Counted from the stretch's first letter, positions 1-10,194 are shown. The stretch: 64,000 bases of DNA from Tridacna crocea (GCA_943736015.1 OX031065.1:28968427-29032426), one strand, 5' to 3'. The notes: a model not told the origin generated them from the sequence alone. Program-made: numbers and translations.

Positions 1-1377
1 GTCTGGTCACCGTTTTTGTATCTTCTGTACATTAATTCTTTAATTGTACAGTTAAAAGATAGCAATTTGGGTCTCAAAATACAGGACAGAGACTTTTGCG
101 CCCCGTCATTTGCAGACGACATGACTCTTCTCGCCCTGTCTAGTAAATCGCTTCAGTCCATGATGAATATTTGTTATCGTTATGCATGTCAATGGAGGTA
201 TCAGTATAATGCCCACAAATCTGTCATTGTGACTTTTAATGAGTCGAAGCAGTCCTTTAAAAAACGTCCCCATAACTGGTCAATGGGTCAATTGAAAATA
301 ATGGAAAAGGAGGAGTATAGTCATCTTGGCATTGTCTGCAATAAATACAATAAAAACTCTAATGATGTAAAATGCCTCGATAGAAAATTGCGTGGCACTT
401 TCTTTGGCCTGGTTAAAGACGGTATTCATAGAAACGGTCTTAACCCATTAACTAGTTACCGCATTTATAAATCTATTGTACTTCCACGTGCCCTTTTCGG
501 CTCAGAAATGCTTAACCCGTTATCGGAAAATGACCTGCTAGTTTTGGAAAGGACACATAGGCTTTGTCTTAAACACGTCCAAGGTTTACATCTACGATCC
601 AGGACAGATATTGTGCTTGGTATGTTAAGTGCTTTTCCTATTGAAGCTGAAATAGATAAAAGAAAATTGTTGTTTCTTGGACAACTTTGTCGGTTAGAAG
701 GAAATTGTGCTGTAAAGCAACTATTTGTATTGCGTCTCTGCGCTTTCGTAAACGGTTTATCTTTTACTGGTTTTTTGCCAGATGTTGTTAAATTACTGCA
801 TAAATATAATCTGTACTATGTTTTGCAGAGTTATCTTAATACAGGTGTCTTTCCAAGTAAGTTCGACTGGAAGCGGTCAATAGCTTCGAAAGTTTCAAAC
901 CACTTTATCCACGAGTGGAACGTCAGAACCTCGTCATATCAGTTTTCAATTTACAGGGAAATACAGACTGAGTTCAGTTTTTGTCCTATTTGGCACTTTG
1001 CAAGACGTAATCCATTAATGTTGCATGCTTGCTTTGCTTACGCGCAACTGCTTGCTCATTTATCTTATTTTGATGTTAATTGCAGACTATGTGGTCAAAG
1101 TAATATTCGTGTTAGCCTGACCCAACACATTCTAACTAGATGTCCTTTAGTATATGGATGTAGACGTATATTTTACGATGAAATTTCAAATATTTGTAAC
1201 CAATCAATAGCTGAATTTTTACGTTTTTTGACTGACGTGCAGTATGTAAGAGCATTGTTTGGCCTGAATCAAGCTTTTAATGCTAGACTTATTAGTAGCC
1301 ACTTTATGGATATCTTTTATCTGTCTGTATTGCGATTCTTTGATCGTGTTTGGTGTTGCTATAAGCAGCCATTCTAA
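1..1377 (+). pseudogene. Non-LTR retrotransposon reverse transcriptase, 3' part, cut by window edge
   Basis: The reading frame is open from base 1 to a stop at 1375-1377, so the coding region starts outside the window. The first visible residues (VWSPFLYLLYINSL) are the usual RT strand before the catalytic motif. FADD, the metal-binding RT active site, is at 109-120. The thumb region follows, and near the C-terminus there is a Cys/His cluster (C-x2-C-x11-H-x4-C, around residues 358-378) of the kind seen at the end of many LINE ORF2 proteins. Such proteins copy the element RNA at the target site. No internal stop is visible, so this part may be a recent insertion. The exact clade (Jockey/CR1-like or other) is not settled. 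It is clearly different from the LINE at 37-41 kb. Confidence 0.88.
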
Positions 1378-1860
1378 TTTTTTCCCTCATTTAGCATTGA
1401 GCAATATGTAGCTTTACTATTTTTCTCTGTAATTCTATTCTTTTTTACCTCCTAAAAGTAGCCGTTTTTTTTTTTTTTTGCCCGTTAATGTTTAAAGTCT
1501 TTCTTTTTCTATCTAAGGAAAGAAATTAAACATTACTGAATTTGAGCACTCACGTATCCAAGCATCTGTTTGATTCTTTCTGTTTCGTTTTGTGAAAGTG
1601 TCTTAGTACGGTTGCTAGGATTATATTGCATCCGCTCTCTCTCTCCTCTCTCTCTCTCTCATGAACTTTATCAAACATACACGCACGCACGCTCATTTAT
1701 GATAATTCTGCCAATTTTTGCATTCATTTATTTTTTTTCTTTAATTATGAATGTTCGCTTATATTGTATTCTATTGTATGTTCATTGTATTTTGCTCTTC
1801 ATAATTGGAGGAAATAAAGGAGAAAAAAAAGCGATGTACTAAACAATAGAGAGAAATGGA
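1378..1860 (+). other. 3' tail of the first LINE, with CT microsatellite
   Basis: No gene is seen. The stretch holds a T-rich run near 1467-1480, a CT microsatellite at 1634-1660 and an AATAAA-like signal near 1814 followed by an A run. The LINE at 37-41 kb also has a CT tract in its 3' tail at 41,428-41,443. The downstream end of the first element is not defined. Confidence 0.45.
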
Positions 1861-1908
1861 TGGATACTTAAGTGGAAAGTTGCTTTGGTGGACGGTAGCA
1901 CTCAGCAT

Positions 1909-2100
1909 AGCTCCAGATAGAGGCAGAAATTTTGATTTCAAAATTGAAAATACATGTATTATGAATTCTCCACTAATTCCTATGTTGTGGGTACTCATTA
2001 GAATTGTCTCATTGAGACGATTCTAATGAGTACCCACAACATAAGGTTTTGAAGAAAATTAAAGGATCTCGAAAACCGTCATTCCCTCTTATCTGGAGCT
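1909..2100. mobile_element. Foldback MITE, AGCTCCAGATA termini
   Basis: The ends AGCTCCAGATAGAGG and CCCTCTTATCTGGAGCT form terminal inverted repeats. The centre, 1982-2042, is a nearly perfect palindrome (ATGTTGTGGGTACTCATTAG and its complement). Related pieces lie at 34,727-34,810 and 35,893-36,028. Non-coding. Confidence 0.75.
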
Positions 2101-2199
2101 CTGACTCGGGAAAGCATGAAAATCTTGAACAGAAACTGTTTTTGCTGAACTCAAACTTAAGTGCAAGAAAAGTGACAGTTACAAATGGTGTCTTTGTGT

Positions 2200-2276
2200 G
2201 TGTGGCTGAAAGGTTTTTATTTTGTGGTCTGCAAGTGCTTTCGTTTTGGTCTAAAATTTTGTCGTTTGGAATAGGG
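2200..2276 (+). mobile_element. PB-A MITE, right-end fragment
   Basis: Only the right end is present (GTCTGCAAGTGCTTTC region and an imperfect AATAGGG end), followed by TTAA at 2277-2280. Homology between the two large segment copies begins inside this fragment, so it marks the left duplication breakpoint. Confidence 0.7.
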
Positions 2277-2317
2277 TTAACTCATGGTAATTGAGATTAT
2301 AAAATTTTCCAGATTAA

Positions 2318-2540
2318 CCCTTTAACACACAATGCCGACTTTTGATGCTCCTGGAAAAGAAGCCTTTGGAAAACATTGTTGCAAAAGGAGAAAATGCTGG
2401 TAACCACATATTTTCTCCTTTTTCAACACTGTTTTCTACCCTATCAAAGAAAATTGGCACCGCTGTTGCCACATTGAAATTATCGTCTGCAAATGCTTTC
2501 AATTTGGACAAAGGCTAAAATTTTGTCGTCTGGTAAAGGG
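2318..2540 (+). mobile_element. PB-A MITE (family definition)
   Basis: TTAA at 2314-2317 and 2541-2544. The family has ends close to CCCTTTACC and GGTAAAGGG, an inner left part (around GACCCTGAGAAAGAAGCC), a central palindrome (left arm GAAAACATTGTGGGAAAAGG then AGAAAATGCTGGT, right arm its complement) and a right part with GTCTGCAAATGCTTTC. TTAA duplications and CCC termini are hallmarks of piggyBac-superfamily elements; there is no coding capacity. 'Plus' here means the GTCTGCAAATGC part lies to the right. In this copy the right arm is damaged. The paralogue is 12,308-12,530. Confidence 0.85.
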
Positions 2541-2567
2541 TTAAAATGTTTTGCACACTGTAAATCT

Positions 2568-2767
2568 TTACCATTCGAGAAAATTTTAGACCAGTCCAAA
2601 TTGAAAGCATTTGCAGACGTCAAAATAAAGATTTGGTTTGGGAAGGGTAGAAAACACTGTGGGAAAAGGAGAAAATGCTGGTTACCAGCATTTTCTCCTT
2701 TTCCCACAGTGTTTTCTAAAGGCTTCTTTCTGAGGGTCATTAAAAGTAGGGATTGTGTGGTAAAGAG
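2568..2767 (-). mobile_element. PB-A MITE
   Basis: Minus orientation, with TTAA at 2768-2771. Both palindrome arms are intact (2650-2715). Compared with its paralogue at 12,556 it has lost ~18 bp before the hairpin. Confidence 0.8.
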
Positions 2768-2821
2768 TTAAATGTTTTGCACACTGTAAATTAAATGTAG
2801 CTAAAATTATGAGATTCATGA

Positions 2822-2920
2822 TTTAAAAGAGCAGAAAACACTGATGGAAAAGGAGAAAATGCTGGTATCTAAGGTTTTTCTCCTCTTCATCCTTCAATGT
2901 TTCCAACCCGTTTTGAAATC
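2822..2920. mobile_element. PB-A-like hairpin relic
   Basis: Degenerate hairpin core with diverged right arm; no TTAA ends recognised. Paralogue at ~12,832-12,930. Confidence 0.45.
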
Positions 2921-2970
2921 AAATCTCAAAACATGGAGCTAATTCAAACTGTCCTCTTCAACTGCTTTAA

Positions 2971-3192
2971 CCCTACACCAAGCAATCCTAACTCTTAACA
3001 ACCCTGAGAAATTTGGACTCTGAAAACATTGTGGGAAAAGGAGAAAATGTTGGTAACAAGCATTTTCTCCTTTTCCCCACAGTGTTTCCTACCCTGATGG
3101 AAACAAACTTCATTCTTTGAGTTTCATTTATTTTGTTGTCTGCAAATGCTTTCAGTTTGGACAAGTCTAGAATTTTGTTGTTTGGTAAAGAA
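2971..3192 (+). mobile_element. PB-A MITE
   Basis: TTAA at 2967-2970 and 3193-3196, 222 bp. The palindrome at 3020-3090 has small mismatches that the paralogue at 12,978 lacks. Confidence 0.85.
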
Positions 3193-3349
3193 TTAAATTA
3201 CGGTTGACCGACATGGATTAAGATTTATTGTAAATTAACAATTTGTGGCTAAAGTAATATTTAAATAGGGAAAAGGCTAATAATGACTGAAAGGAAAACA
3301 GGAAAAGTATTAGAGTAGGTATTCATTGAGGTTGATAGTGTTTTTTAGC

Positions 3350-3686
3350 TCTTTACAATGAAAAAAAAACAAAGGATGGTCAAAATTGAAAGCATTTGCA
3401 GAAGATGAATTGGGTGGTGCACAGAGTAGGAAAGTTTTCTTTGAAAGGATAGAAAACATTGTGGGAAAATGAGAGAATGGTGCCTTTTGGACCAGTCCAA
3501 ATTGAAATCATTTGCTGACAACAAATTAAATGTCAACCAAATGTTGAGATATGTCTTGGAATGGATAGAAAACATTGTGAGAAAAGCAGAAAATGCTAAT
3601 TACCAGTGTTTCTCTCCTTTACCTCGTTGTTTTCAAAAGCCTTCATCATCTGGATTGATAAAACAGGATTATGTGGAAAAAGTTAA
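3350..3686 (-). mobile_element. Composite of two PB-A fragments
   Basis: Two minus-oriented left halves (each with AAATTGAAA..ATTTGC) follow one another; only the second runs into a decayed hairpin (3571-3645). Probably a nested or recombined pair. Paralogue at 13,365-13,690. Confidence 0.6.
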
Positions 3687-3769
3687 ATACCTGCTGGTAC
3701 AATTGATTGTTTTGATTGTATGGTGTTTTGATTGTATGGTGTTTAGAGCCACTTTAGTATTATTTCAAT

Positions 3770-4025
3770 AACATTGCACTGGCCAGTTCACCTATTCATG
3801 TTTTCCTTGAGTTTCTCAGTACTCCACACAGTTTTCTTTTCCAAACCCATGGCTGCTTTCCCACATAACCATTGCCAAGACACTAGCCAGTGTTGGGAGA
3901 GTAATGATTCCTGTGGCAATGACTATCAGTAATCCCCTAAAAGAAATTGGTCAAGCCAGGGATCGAACCAACGACCTCTTATTCTCATATCCTGCGTGCT
4001 ACCGAATGAGTTACCAGGGCTTGGC
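3770..4025 (-). mobile_element. tRNA-derived SINE
   Basis: Read on the minus strand, a tRNA-like head lies at ~3,960-4,020: A-box-like GGTAGCACGCAGG and a B-box-like sequence in the reverse complement of GGGATCGAACCAACGACC. The body contains conserved stretches such as GACTATCA, CCACATAACCATTG and CACCTATTCATG. The same unit recurs about ten times in the window in both orientations. Confidence 0.65.
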
Positions 4026-4039
4026 CTCCCTTAGGTATA

Positions 4040-4195
4040 AAGCTTTTGAAAAGATTATGGCAAAAGAGGAAAATGTAGATGACCTACATGTTTTTCCCAA
4101 GTATTTTTTAACAACTCAAAACAGTAACCATCCTTTGACCCACATTTGTCAGTTGCAGATACTTTCAGTATATATATTTTGTTTGTTAAAGTATT
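4040..4195 (+). mobile_element. Decayed PB-A MITE
   Basis: GCTTTTGAAAAGATTATGGC and the GTCAGTTGCAGATACTTTC part align with PB-A; the right arm is lost. Paralogue at 14,035-14,180. Confidence 0.5.
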
Positions 4196-4245
4196 AGCTT
4201 CAGGTTCAGGAAATAATGAGAATGTAAACACTGATTCAAATTTCT

Positions 4246-4468
4246 AAATATTTACCAAACTACATAATTTTAGACTCTTCCAAATTTAAAGCTTTTGAAG
4301 ACAACAAAATAAACGTAACTCAAAAATTGAAATTTGTTTTCAGCAGGGTAGCAAACATTGTGGGAAAAGAAGAAAATACTGGTTATCAGCATTTTCTCCT
4401 TTTCCCATAATGTTTTCAAACTGCTGCTTTAACAGGGTTGTTAAAAGTTGGGATTGTGTGGTAACGGT
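4246..4468 (-). mobile_element. PB-A MITE
   Basis: Minus orientation with ATTTACC left end and GGTAACGG right end, then TTTAAAC. Palindrome 4350-4420 nearly intact. In copy 2 the paralogue (14,242-14,462) is directly followed by a second MITE that is missing here. Confidence 0.78.
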
Positions 4469-4522
4469 TTAAACAGGAATATGAAATTAGTGACTTCACT
4501 TTGTTTTAATGATAATTATTAA

Positions 4523-4721
4523 CCCTTTACCGTACAATCCCTGGTTTTTACGACCCTGAGATAGAAGACTTTTGAAAACATTGATAACCAGCATTTTCTC
4601 CTTTTCCCATGATGTTTTCTATCCTGCTGGAAACAAATTTCAAATTTCTAGTTACAGTGATATTGTGGTCTGCAAGTGCTTTCAATTTGTACTAGTCTAA
4701 AATTTTGTTGTTGGTAAAGAG
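4523..4721 (+). mobile_element. PB-A MITE with shortened left arm
   Basis: TTAA at 4519-4522. About 20 bp of the left hairpin arm is deleted compared with 14,742-14,961. The right TTAA is mutated. Confidence 0.75.
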
Positions 4722-4847
4722 TTCAGTAATTACACACAGAGAACTGAGTATTTTTGTAAAATACATGTATATATATGTACAGAACTGCATTGTTAAATAA
4801 ATAAGGTTTGTTTATGAATTTCTATCTTTTTATCTTGTCATTCTTTT

Positions 4848-4985
4848 TACCCCATTCCACACAATCCTGAGTTTTAGCAGCCCCAAGTAGAGAAGTCTTT
4901 TGAAAACACTGTAGGCTTTCTAAAACATTGTAGGAAAAGAAAAAAATGTTGATAACTAGACAGGATGCCTTTGAAGAAAAAGAAG
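4848..4985 (+). mobile_element. PB-A left-half fragments
   Basis: A left end (ACACAATCCTGAGTTTTAGC) and two partial left arms occur without matching right arms, directly before the next full element. Paralogue at 15,090-15,225. Confidence 0.5.
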
Positions 4986-4994
4986 GCTTTTTAA

Positions 4995-5221
4995 CCCTTT
5001 ACCACTTAATGGCGACTTTAAACACCCTTGAGGAAGAAGCCTATGTAAAACACTGCAGGAAAAGGAGAAAATGCGGGGAACCAGCATTTTTCTCTTTTTC
5101 CCACAGTGTTTTCTGCCCTATCAGGATCAAATTTCATTATTTGAGTCACATTTAAATTCTTGTCTGCAAATACTTTCAAGTTGGACGAGGTCAAAACTTT
5201 GTCGTCTCGTAAAACACGGAG
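4995..5221 (+). mobile_element. PB-A MITE
   Basis: TTAA at 4991-4994 and 5222-5225, 227 bp; hairpin 5050-5112 with a few mismatches. Confidence 0.82.
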
Positions 5222-5229
5222 TTAAAACA

Positions 5230-5412
5230 TTGAAGGTTTTTGAAAACATTGTGGGAAAAGAAGAAAATGCTGGTGACCTGAAGAGAAGTCTGTCAGATAA
5301 AGAGACGGCTTTTGAAAACATTGTTGGAAAAGAAGAAAACGCTTGTGACCAGAAAAGGAGAATTCTTCTGAGAAATCGAAAGCTTTTGAAAACATTGTGG
5401 GAAAAGATGAAT
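5230..5412 (+). repeat. Tandem array of three PB-A left arms
   Basis: The motif TTTTGAAAACATTGT(G/T)GGAAAAG(A/G)AGAAAA(T/C)GC occurs at ~5,238, ~5,308 and ~5,390 in direct orientation, 70-80 bp apart, with GACCAGAAAAG-type linkers and no right arms. The same array is in copy 2 at 15,478-15,655, so it predates the duplication. Confidence 0.7.
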
Positions 5413-5420
5413 AGGCTCTG

Positions 5421-5690
5421 TACATAGCTCAGCTGGTAACAACATTTGAGGGAGCATGTTGCTGGTACAAATCTCCAGCTTGCCAATTTCTCTCAGAGAA
5501 TTTATGATAGTCATTGCAACAGGATACATTCTTATTTTGCTTCTGAATAACCTGTGTATGATGCCCTAGATGGTTATGTGGGAAAGCAGCCAATGACTTA
5601 GGAACACCATAGTGAGAAGTTCTAGAAAAGAAATGCTGGGAAAGCATGGATAGGTGAAGTGGCTGCAGCTGTGATATCATTGAAAGTATT
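5421..5690 (+). mobile_element. tRNA-derived SINE
   Basis: Plus-strand copy: tRNA-like head (CTCAGCTGGTAACAACATTT and GGTACAAATCTCCAGCTTG as decayed A and B boxes), then the shared body TTTATGATAGTCATTGC, GGTTATGTGGGAAAGCAGCC, GGATAGGTGAAGTGGCTGC. Confidence 0.65.
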
Positions 5691-5700
5691 TTATTATATC

Positions 5701-5815
5701 AACTCTTAGGCTGCTCAGTGCAACTCAAGGACAGTGTTGATCAAGATCAGATTGCACAGAACATATAGTCTGATCTTTGATCTACACTGTCCAATAAGGG
5801 GATATTTTATCCTGA
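5701..5815. mobile_element. GATC-palindrome MITE (family C)
   Basis: Starts CTTAGGCTGCTCAGTGCAAC; the core is a palindrome around GATCAAGATCAGATTGCACA and its complement, ending GTCCAATAAGGGGATATTTT. The same unit recurs at 15,941, 41,948, 44,169, 56,356 and elsewhere. Confidence 0.7.
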
Positions 5816-6049
5816 AAAAAAAAAAACCTTTGAAATAGCCAAATTTTAGTTTTTAATATCAGTTTTGAAGGTTTCATCTCAGTTACTTAGTAGGATAAGA
5901 GTTGAATTTTAAACAAACAAATCCACTAGACTATAAAAGTTCTGTACAATCTACTAGACTATAAAAGTTCTGTACCATTTAGTATTATTAACATTTACAG
6001 ATAGAATTTGATCAAAAGTTTCTCAAAAGAGACTTTGCAAAGGATATGA

Positions 6050-6170
6050 AATTATTGTGGCAAAAGGAAAATAGAATGTAACCAGCAATTTTCCTCAAGA
6101 TTCTCATTATGTTTTCCAAAAGCCTAAACAGTGTCCCTAAATATCGGGACTGTCATGTAAAGAGTTAAAT
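6050..6170 (+). mobile_element. Decayed PB-A hairpin
   Basis: ATTATTGTGGCAAAAGGAAA, a diverged right arm, and a GTAAAGAGTTAA end. Paralogue at 16,260-16,390. Confidence 0.5.
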
Positions 6171-6964
6171 TGCATGAGAATTATTTGATTAAAATGTATA
6201 AGAAAGAGTCATATACAAGCATGCTGTTTGACAAAATAATTTTTCATCGATTTCAATAAGCTACGGTGTAGTCTACATAATTATGTGCAAATAGGATTTT
6301 CCTTGTTTCATATATGACGAAAGAAATAGATAAATAGCCATTTTTCTCAATTAGATACAGTTTAATAACAATATCGAATTAAATCTTTTATCAATCAACT
6401 CAATAAATGATGCCCATTGACTCGTGCTGCAAAAGTATCGCAGCCGGGATTTTAAAAAAAAATATTATGGTCTAGGGGAGAAAACTCGTACTGTCTAAGA
6501 GTAAGAGTAAAGCAAGAGTAGCCTCCCTTATAATGATCCGCCCTTCATCATTTCTCCTAGACGCTTGACGGATCAAAGTACTAAACACTAGGGAAAAAGG
6601 TGACGTGCATGTAACGTTCTTAATCTGTTTTTGATGAAGATTTCAATTAATTTTAACAAAGGAGTGTCATCGATACTGATTTTAATACAAAACACTAGAA
6701 TCTAAGTTTTAAATAAGATTATTTCCTGCTTTTTCTACTTGAAATTCGAATGGAATCACCGAGAAAGGTTTGAATCTTTGAAAATCGCCATTTGGAAAGG
6801 TATGAGGTTTGCGGACGGCAAATGACGCTTCACAAAATGTACTGTCTGAGTCTACACAGTTTACTTGTTTCGTAAACCTTTCAGTGCAAAATAAATAAAC
6901 TTAAATTCCAGCGGATGGCTATTATAAATACAGTCTATTGAAACTTACTAAGATTTTGATTGTA
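6171..6964. other. AT-rich non-coding block, no gene seen
   Basis: No recognisable coding region. Paralogous to 16,390-17,200 and, more weakly, to 27,640-28,075 (shared stretches include CATAATTATGTGCA, AATATCGAATTA and GAGAAAGGTTTGAATCTTTG). Confidence 0.6.
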
Positions 6965-7085
6965 TAGGCTTGACTGCATCAGCGGACTGTATAGATCAAA
7001 GATCAGACTGCACGTTCTGTGCAGTCTGATCTTGATTTATGCCGTCCACAAAAGTCTCTGCTTTCGCCTAAGGCGCCAAAAGGGT
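6965..7085. mobile_element. GATC-palindrome MITE (family C)
   Basis: Palindrome around AGATCAAAGATCAGACTGCA; ends in GGCGCCAAAAGGGTTAA. The left flank GATTGTATAGGCTTG is the empty site of the pogo-like transposon found in copy 2. Confidence 0.7.
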
Positions 7086-8590
7086 TAAGCTTATTTGGAT
7101 AGAGTTAAAATCTTTACAAGATAGATCTTGAGTGCTCTAGTTCCGGTAAATTGTTTGTTCAAATCGTCGACAGAGGTTCGATGTCGAATAGTGGCGGTTA
7201 TAATTAACATGAAATAAACAGGAGACTACCTGCCGCCTGTTAAGAACAATAATAAGATTGACCAATTTTTCTTTTTTCTGTCTGGTGGCATGACGTTTTC
7301 AGAACGGTTAAAATTAACAATTTGACCATATGAACTGACTGAAATTCGTTACACCTAGATAAAAAAAAAAATTATCGTTTGTCAAACGGATCGTCTCTAA
7401 AGACGTAACCGTCTTTATTCGTCCTCTGTTTTATGCTTGCTCTTGGCTAGCATTTTTTGTAATGTGCACAGGCATATAAGGACCAGAGACAGGAAGAGGA
7501 GGTTCCATGTCCCACCTTCTGCACATAGAATTCACATAATGTAGTCGCAGTAATATAGCACCTCCGGAAGTAGCTAAAGCGAGGTTTTGGGCGAAGTCTT
7601 TGTTTTGTAGGCGTACCATCCAACGGTATGCACGTATTCACGACATGAAGCAGTTAGAAATAAGCCCTTTCCTCTCCAATAAGGGAGGCAACTGTAGCAT
7701 TACTACTTACAAAATTTTGTACGAGTTGTTTCCCTTTGACCATTAGTCGTTCTGCATTCTCTTGCAAGACTCTTATATTTTGAAAGAGTATCAGCCCGGA
7801 ACAAAAAACAAAGCAAAAGTGCAGATCAATGGACGAAAATAAGCGATAGTAGCGACAAATTAAACAAATTAAGGAGAAAAAGCAACGTAAATTAGTGTTA
7901 CAAACAAAAATTGATGCGAAAGGAACAAACCGGAAATAGCAAATAAGCTTGGTAGAGAAGATATGACACTATTTCCTTGATTTCTTTACGATTCCACGGG
8001 TGCCAATGGTTGTAAGTTGCATGTTTCTTTTTTTAAAGTAATCACTTGTATATCTTTGGATATGAACCGTATCAAAGACAATAAAACAGTAAAAATGAAC
8101 GAGATTCATTTGTTCCGTATCCGGATTGTAGATATTTTCGGATAAAAGTTTGGATTGTGAGAGAAATTTGAAATATATTCAATACAACACTTTAAGTGAG
8201 TTGAAAAGAAAATAAAGAAAATAACATAATTGAGAGAGTTTGGTATAAATACAGTTGTAAAAACTTGTTTCTATCGAATGGCAGTCATTTGAACACCCAG
8301 TAATTTCGACACCCAGTCATTTCGACACATTTTAGTCATTTCGATCCCCAGTGGAAAAATGTTTGCAAACTTTGGTCATATCGACACTTCATTTTTTAGA
8401 GCACTTTTTAAACTCGACTTTTTATTATCAAATCATAATTAATGAAAATCCTACAAAATATAACAAATGCCAAGACTAGACCATTTAAAAAAAAAAAGGT
8501 TAAGAAAACATATATCCTTCACACCTTCAAGATAAAAATGTATCTACATACGGTACATGTACGTCCATTTTACCAAATCTGTAATTTACA
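7086..8590. other. No gene seen; paralogous non-coding stretch
   Basis: Aligns with 21,107-23,150. It holds a short repetition of CAGTCATTTCGACAC-type units at 8,281-8,400. Small reading frames at 7,431-7,641 exist in both copies but show no recognisable domain. Confidence 0.5.
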
Positions 8591-8785
8591 GAAACCCTGA
8601 AAAAGAAGCCTTTTGAAAACTTTTGGGGAAAAGGAGAAAATGCTGGTAACTACAAACTACTTCTATATAAATTACCAAAACAATGAGAAATTTTTGTACC
8701 CCTCCCACAAAACGAATGTTTTCTGGGGTATACTGGAATCATCCTGTTTGTCTGTGTCTCTGTCTGTGTGTCTGTCCCTCTGTGT
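8591..8785 (+). mobile_element. Truncated PB-A left half plus TCTG repeat
   Basis: AAGCCTTTTGAAAACTTTTG to GCTGGTAAC is a PB-A left half without a right arm. A TCTG/TGTC-rich microsatellite follows at 8,746-8,785. Paralogue at 23,148-23,345. Confidence 0.55.
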
Positions 8786-8999
8786 ACAAAATGCCAGTAA
8801 TTTTGTGTCCCAAACTGCTACAGTTTTCCTTCAACTGTATTGAAACTTTGCACATATATTAATCATTATATGGAAGATTTGCAATATGCCTTTTTCAAGT
8901 GTCAACTCTTCCTGGATGAAGAATTATCTCCCCTTAAACTTGACACTCTTTTCTGTCAAAGGGCTGGCAGGGGTATTAAGTCACATTAAGTCACAGCTC

Positions 9000-9235
9000 T
9001 GGTTCAACTTGCTGAAATAAAAAGGAATTGCAGACAACAAATGAAATGTAGTTCAAGCAATGAGATTTGTCTTTGACAGAGTTGAAAACATATTGGGAAT
9101 GTAGTTCAAAAACGGGTTTAGTATTTGATAGAAAAAAAAATTGTCAGAAAAGGAGAAAATGCTAGTTCCCAATTATGATATTTTCTCGTTTCCACATTAT
9201 TTTCAAAATACATTTTCCTAGAGGTAATCAAGGGT
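9000..9235 (-). mobile_element. Decayed PB-A MITE
   Basis: GGAATTGCAGACAACAAATG at the left and a degraded hairpin (AAAAGGAGAAAATGCTAGTT) with a disrupted right arm. Paralogue 23,560-23,790. Confidence 0.5.
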
Positions 9236-9263
9236 TAATGAATTTTTCTTTCCCTCTTTGTAG

Positions 9264-9925
9264 TGTAAATATGGAAGTGAGGTGCAAAACGCAGAAACTA
9301 GTGTACCTCGTTGGAGAAGAGAGAAATCATCAAGCATGAGACAAAAAAAAACCCTTAATATTTTTCGGGAAGAAGTTGTGAAGTATTTAACGAAAAAATG
9401 GGGCAAGAGTCTTCCACCATCCACACTCAGTGTTTTTTTTTAAAAAACAAAGAGAAATGGACCAGTGGCTTGGAAGATTACAGGGTTCAGACTAGCACAC
9501 CAAAACACATGAGCCTGGATGAGACCCTTTATCATTAATACTCAGACTTAACCCTTTCCCAAACAAGCCCTGGTTTTTACGTGTCTGCAGTAAAAGTCTT
9601 CTGAAAACACTGTGGGAAAAGGAGAAAACGCTCATAACGAGCAATTTCTCCTTTTCCCACAGTGCTTGCTACCCTTTTTGAGAACTTTCTGCCATTTTCT
9701 CCAAATCTAAAATTGTCGTCTGCAAACTCTTTCGGTTTGGACGGGTCCAAAATTTATCGTTTGGGAAAGGGTTAAGTTCAAGAAATATTGTTGTAAGTGG
9801 TAATATGCTTGTCAAGAAGGCGAAGAAACTCAGCTGTGAGCTGGGGATTCAGGATTTATCTTATACCAATGGATGGCTGGCCAAATTTAAGAAACGCCAT
9901 AGCATTGCAGCATGCAAACCTAAAT
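9264..9925 (+). pseudogene. Tigger/pogo-like (CENP-B HTH) exon, broken, copy 1
   Basis: The stretch is bounded by a splice-acceptor-like TTTCCCTCTTTGTAG and a donor-like AAATGTAAGA. In the frames that resemble coding sequence, a first HTH-like part (around FREEVVKYLTKKWGKSLPPS) is followed, after a T-run frameshift near 9,432, by LEDYRVQTSTPKHMSLDET. After the MITE at 9,552-9,771 comes MLVKKAKKLSCELGIQDLSY then TNGWLAKFKKRHSI, which is typical of the CENP-B/Tc5-type DNA-binding domain of Tigger/pogo transposases and TIGD genes. The MITE sits between two conserved halves, so the exon is dead. No matching DDE domain follows in this copy. The family call is from motif memory. Confidence 0.7.
9552..9771 (+). 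mobile_element. PB-A' MITE inserted in the CENP-B-type exon
   Basis: TTAA at 9548-9551 and 9772-9775. Ends CCCTTTCCC/GGGAAAGGG instead of CCCTTTACC. The palindrome has PB-A stems but a PB-B-like apex (CGCTCATAACGAGC). Copy 2 has no element here: CAGACTTTAGATCAAG versus CAGACTTAA..TTAAGTTCAAG. Confidence 0.9.
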
Positions 9926-9968
9926 GTAAGAATGTTTCAAGTCCAACCCAAGTTTTTACTGGTTTTAA

Positions 9969-10194
9969 CGCATTACCACACAACTTTTGACATACTTTTG
10001 ACAACCCTGAGAAAGAAGCCTTTCGAACATACTGTGGAAAAAGGAGAAAATGCTGGTAACCAGCATTTTCTCCTTTTCTCACAGCGTTTTCAACTCTTCA
10101 CAAAACAAATTTCAAATTTTTAGTCAGTTTTATCTTGTCCCCTGCAAATGCTTTTGATTTTGACAAGCCTAATATATTGTCGTTTGGTAATGAG
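9969..10194 (+). mobile_element. PB-A MITE
   Basis: TTAA at 9965-9968 and 10,195-10,198; hairpin 10,025-10,092. Paralogue 24,276-24,496. Confidence 0.85.

Noticed and set aside
2314..2544. TTAACCCTT termini as telomere-like repeats
   Set aside because: The CCCTT motif occurs once per element end and never in tandem; it is part of the MITE terminus.
5071..5680. Overlapping open frames of 67-119 codons on both strands over the MITE arrays
   Set aside because: They run through hairpin arms and SINE sequence; the same peptide-like strings appear from every PB-A copy in the window.
8613..8843. 76-codon frame with a Ser/Cys/Leu-rich repeat
   Set aside because: It is a TCTG microsatellite translated; the paralogous frame at 23,083-23,418 is shifted.
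9264..9925. CENP-B-type exon as the missing N-terminus of the 17.2-kb pogo-type element
   Set aside because: It lies outside that element's borders and occurs in the segment copy that never had the insertion.
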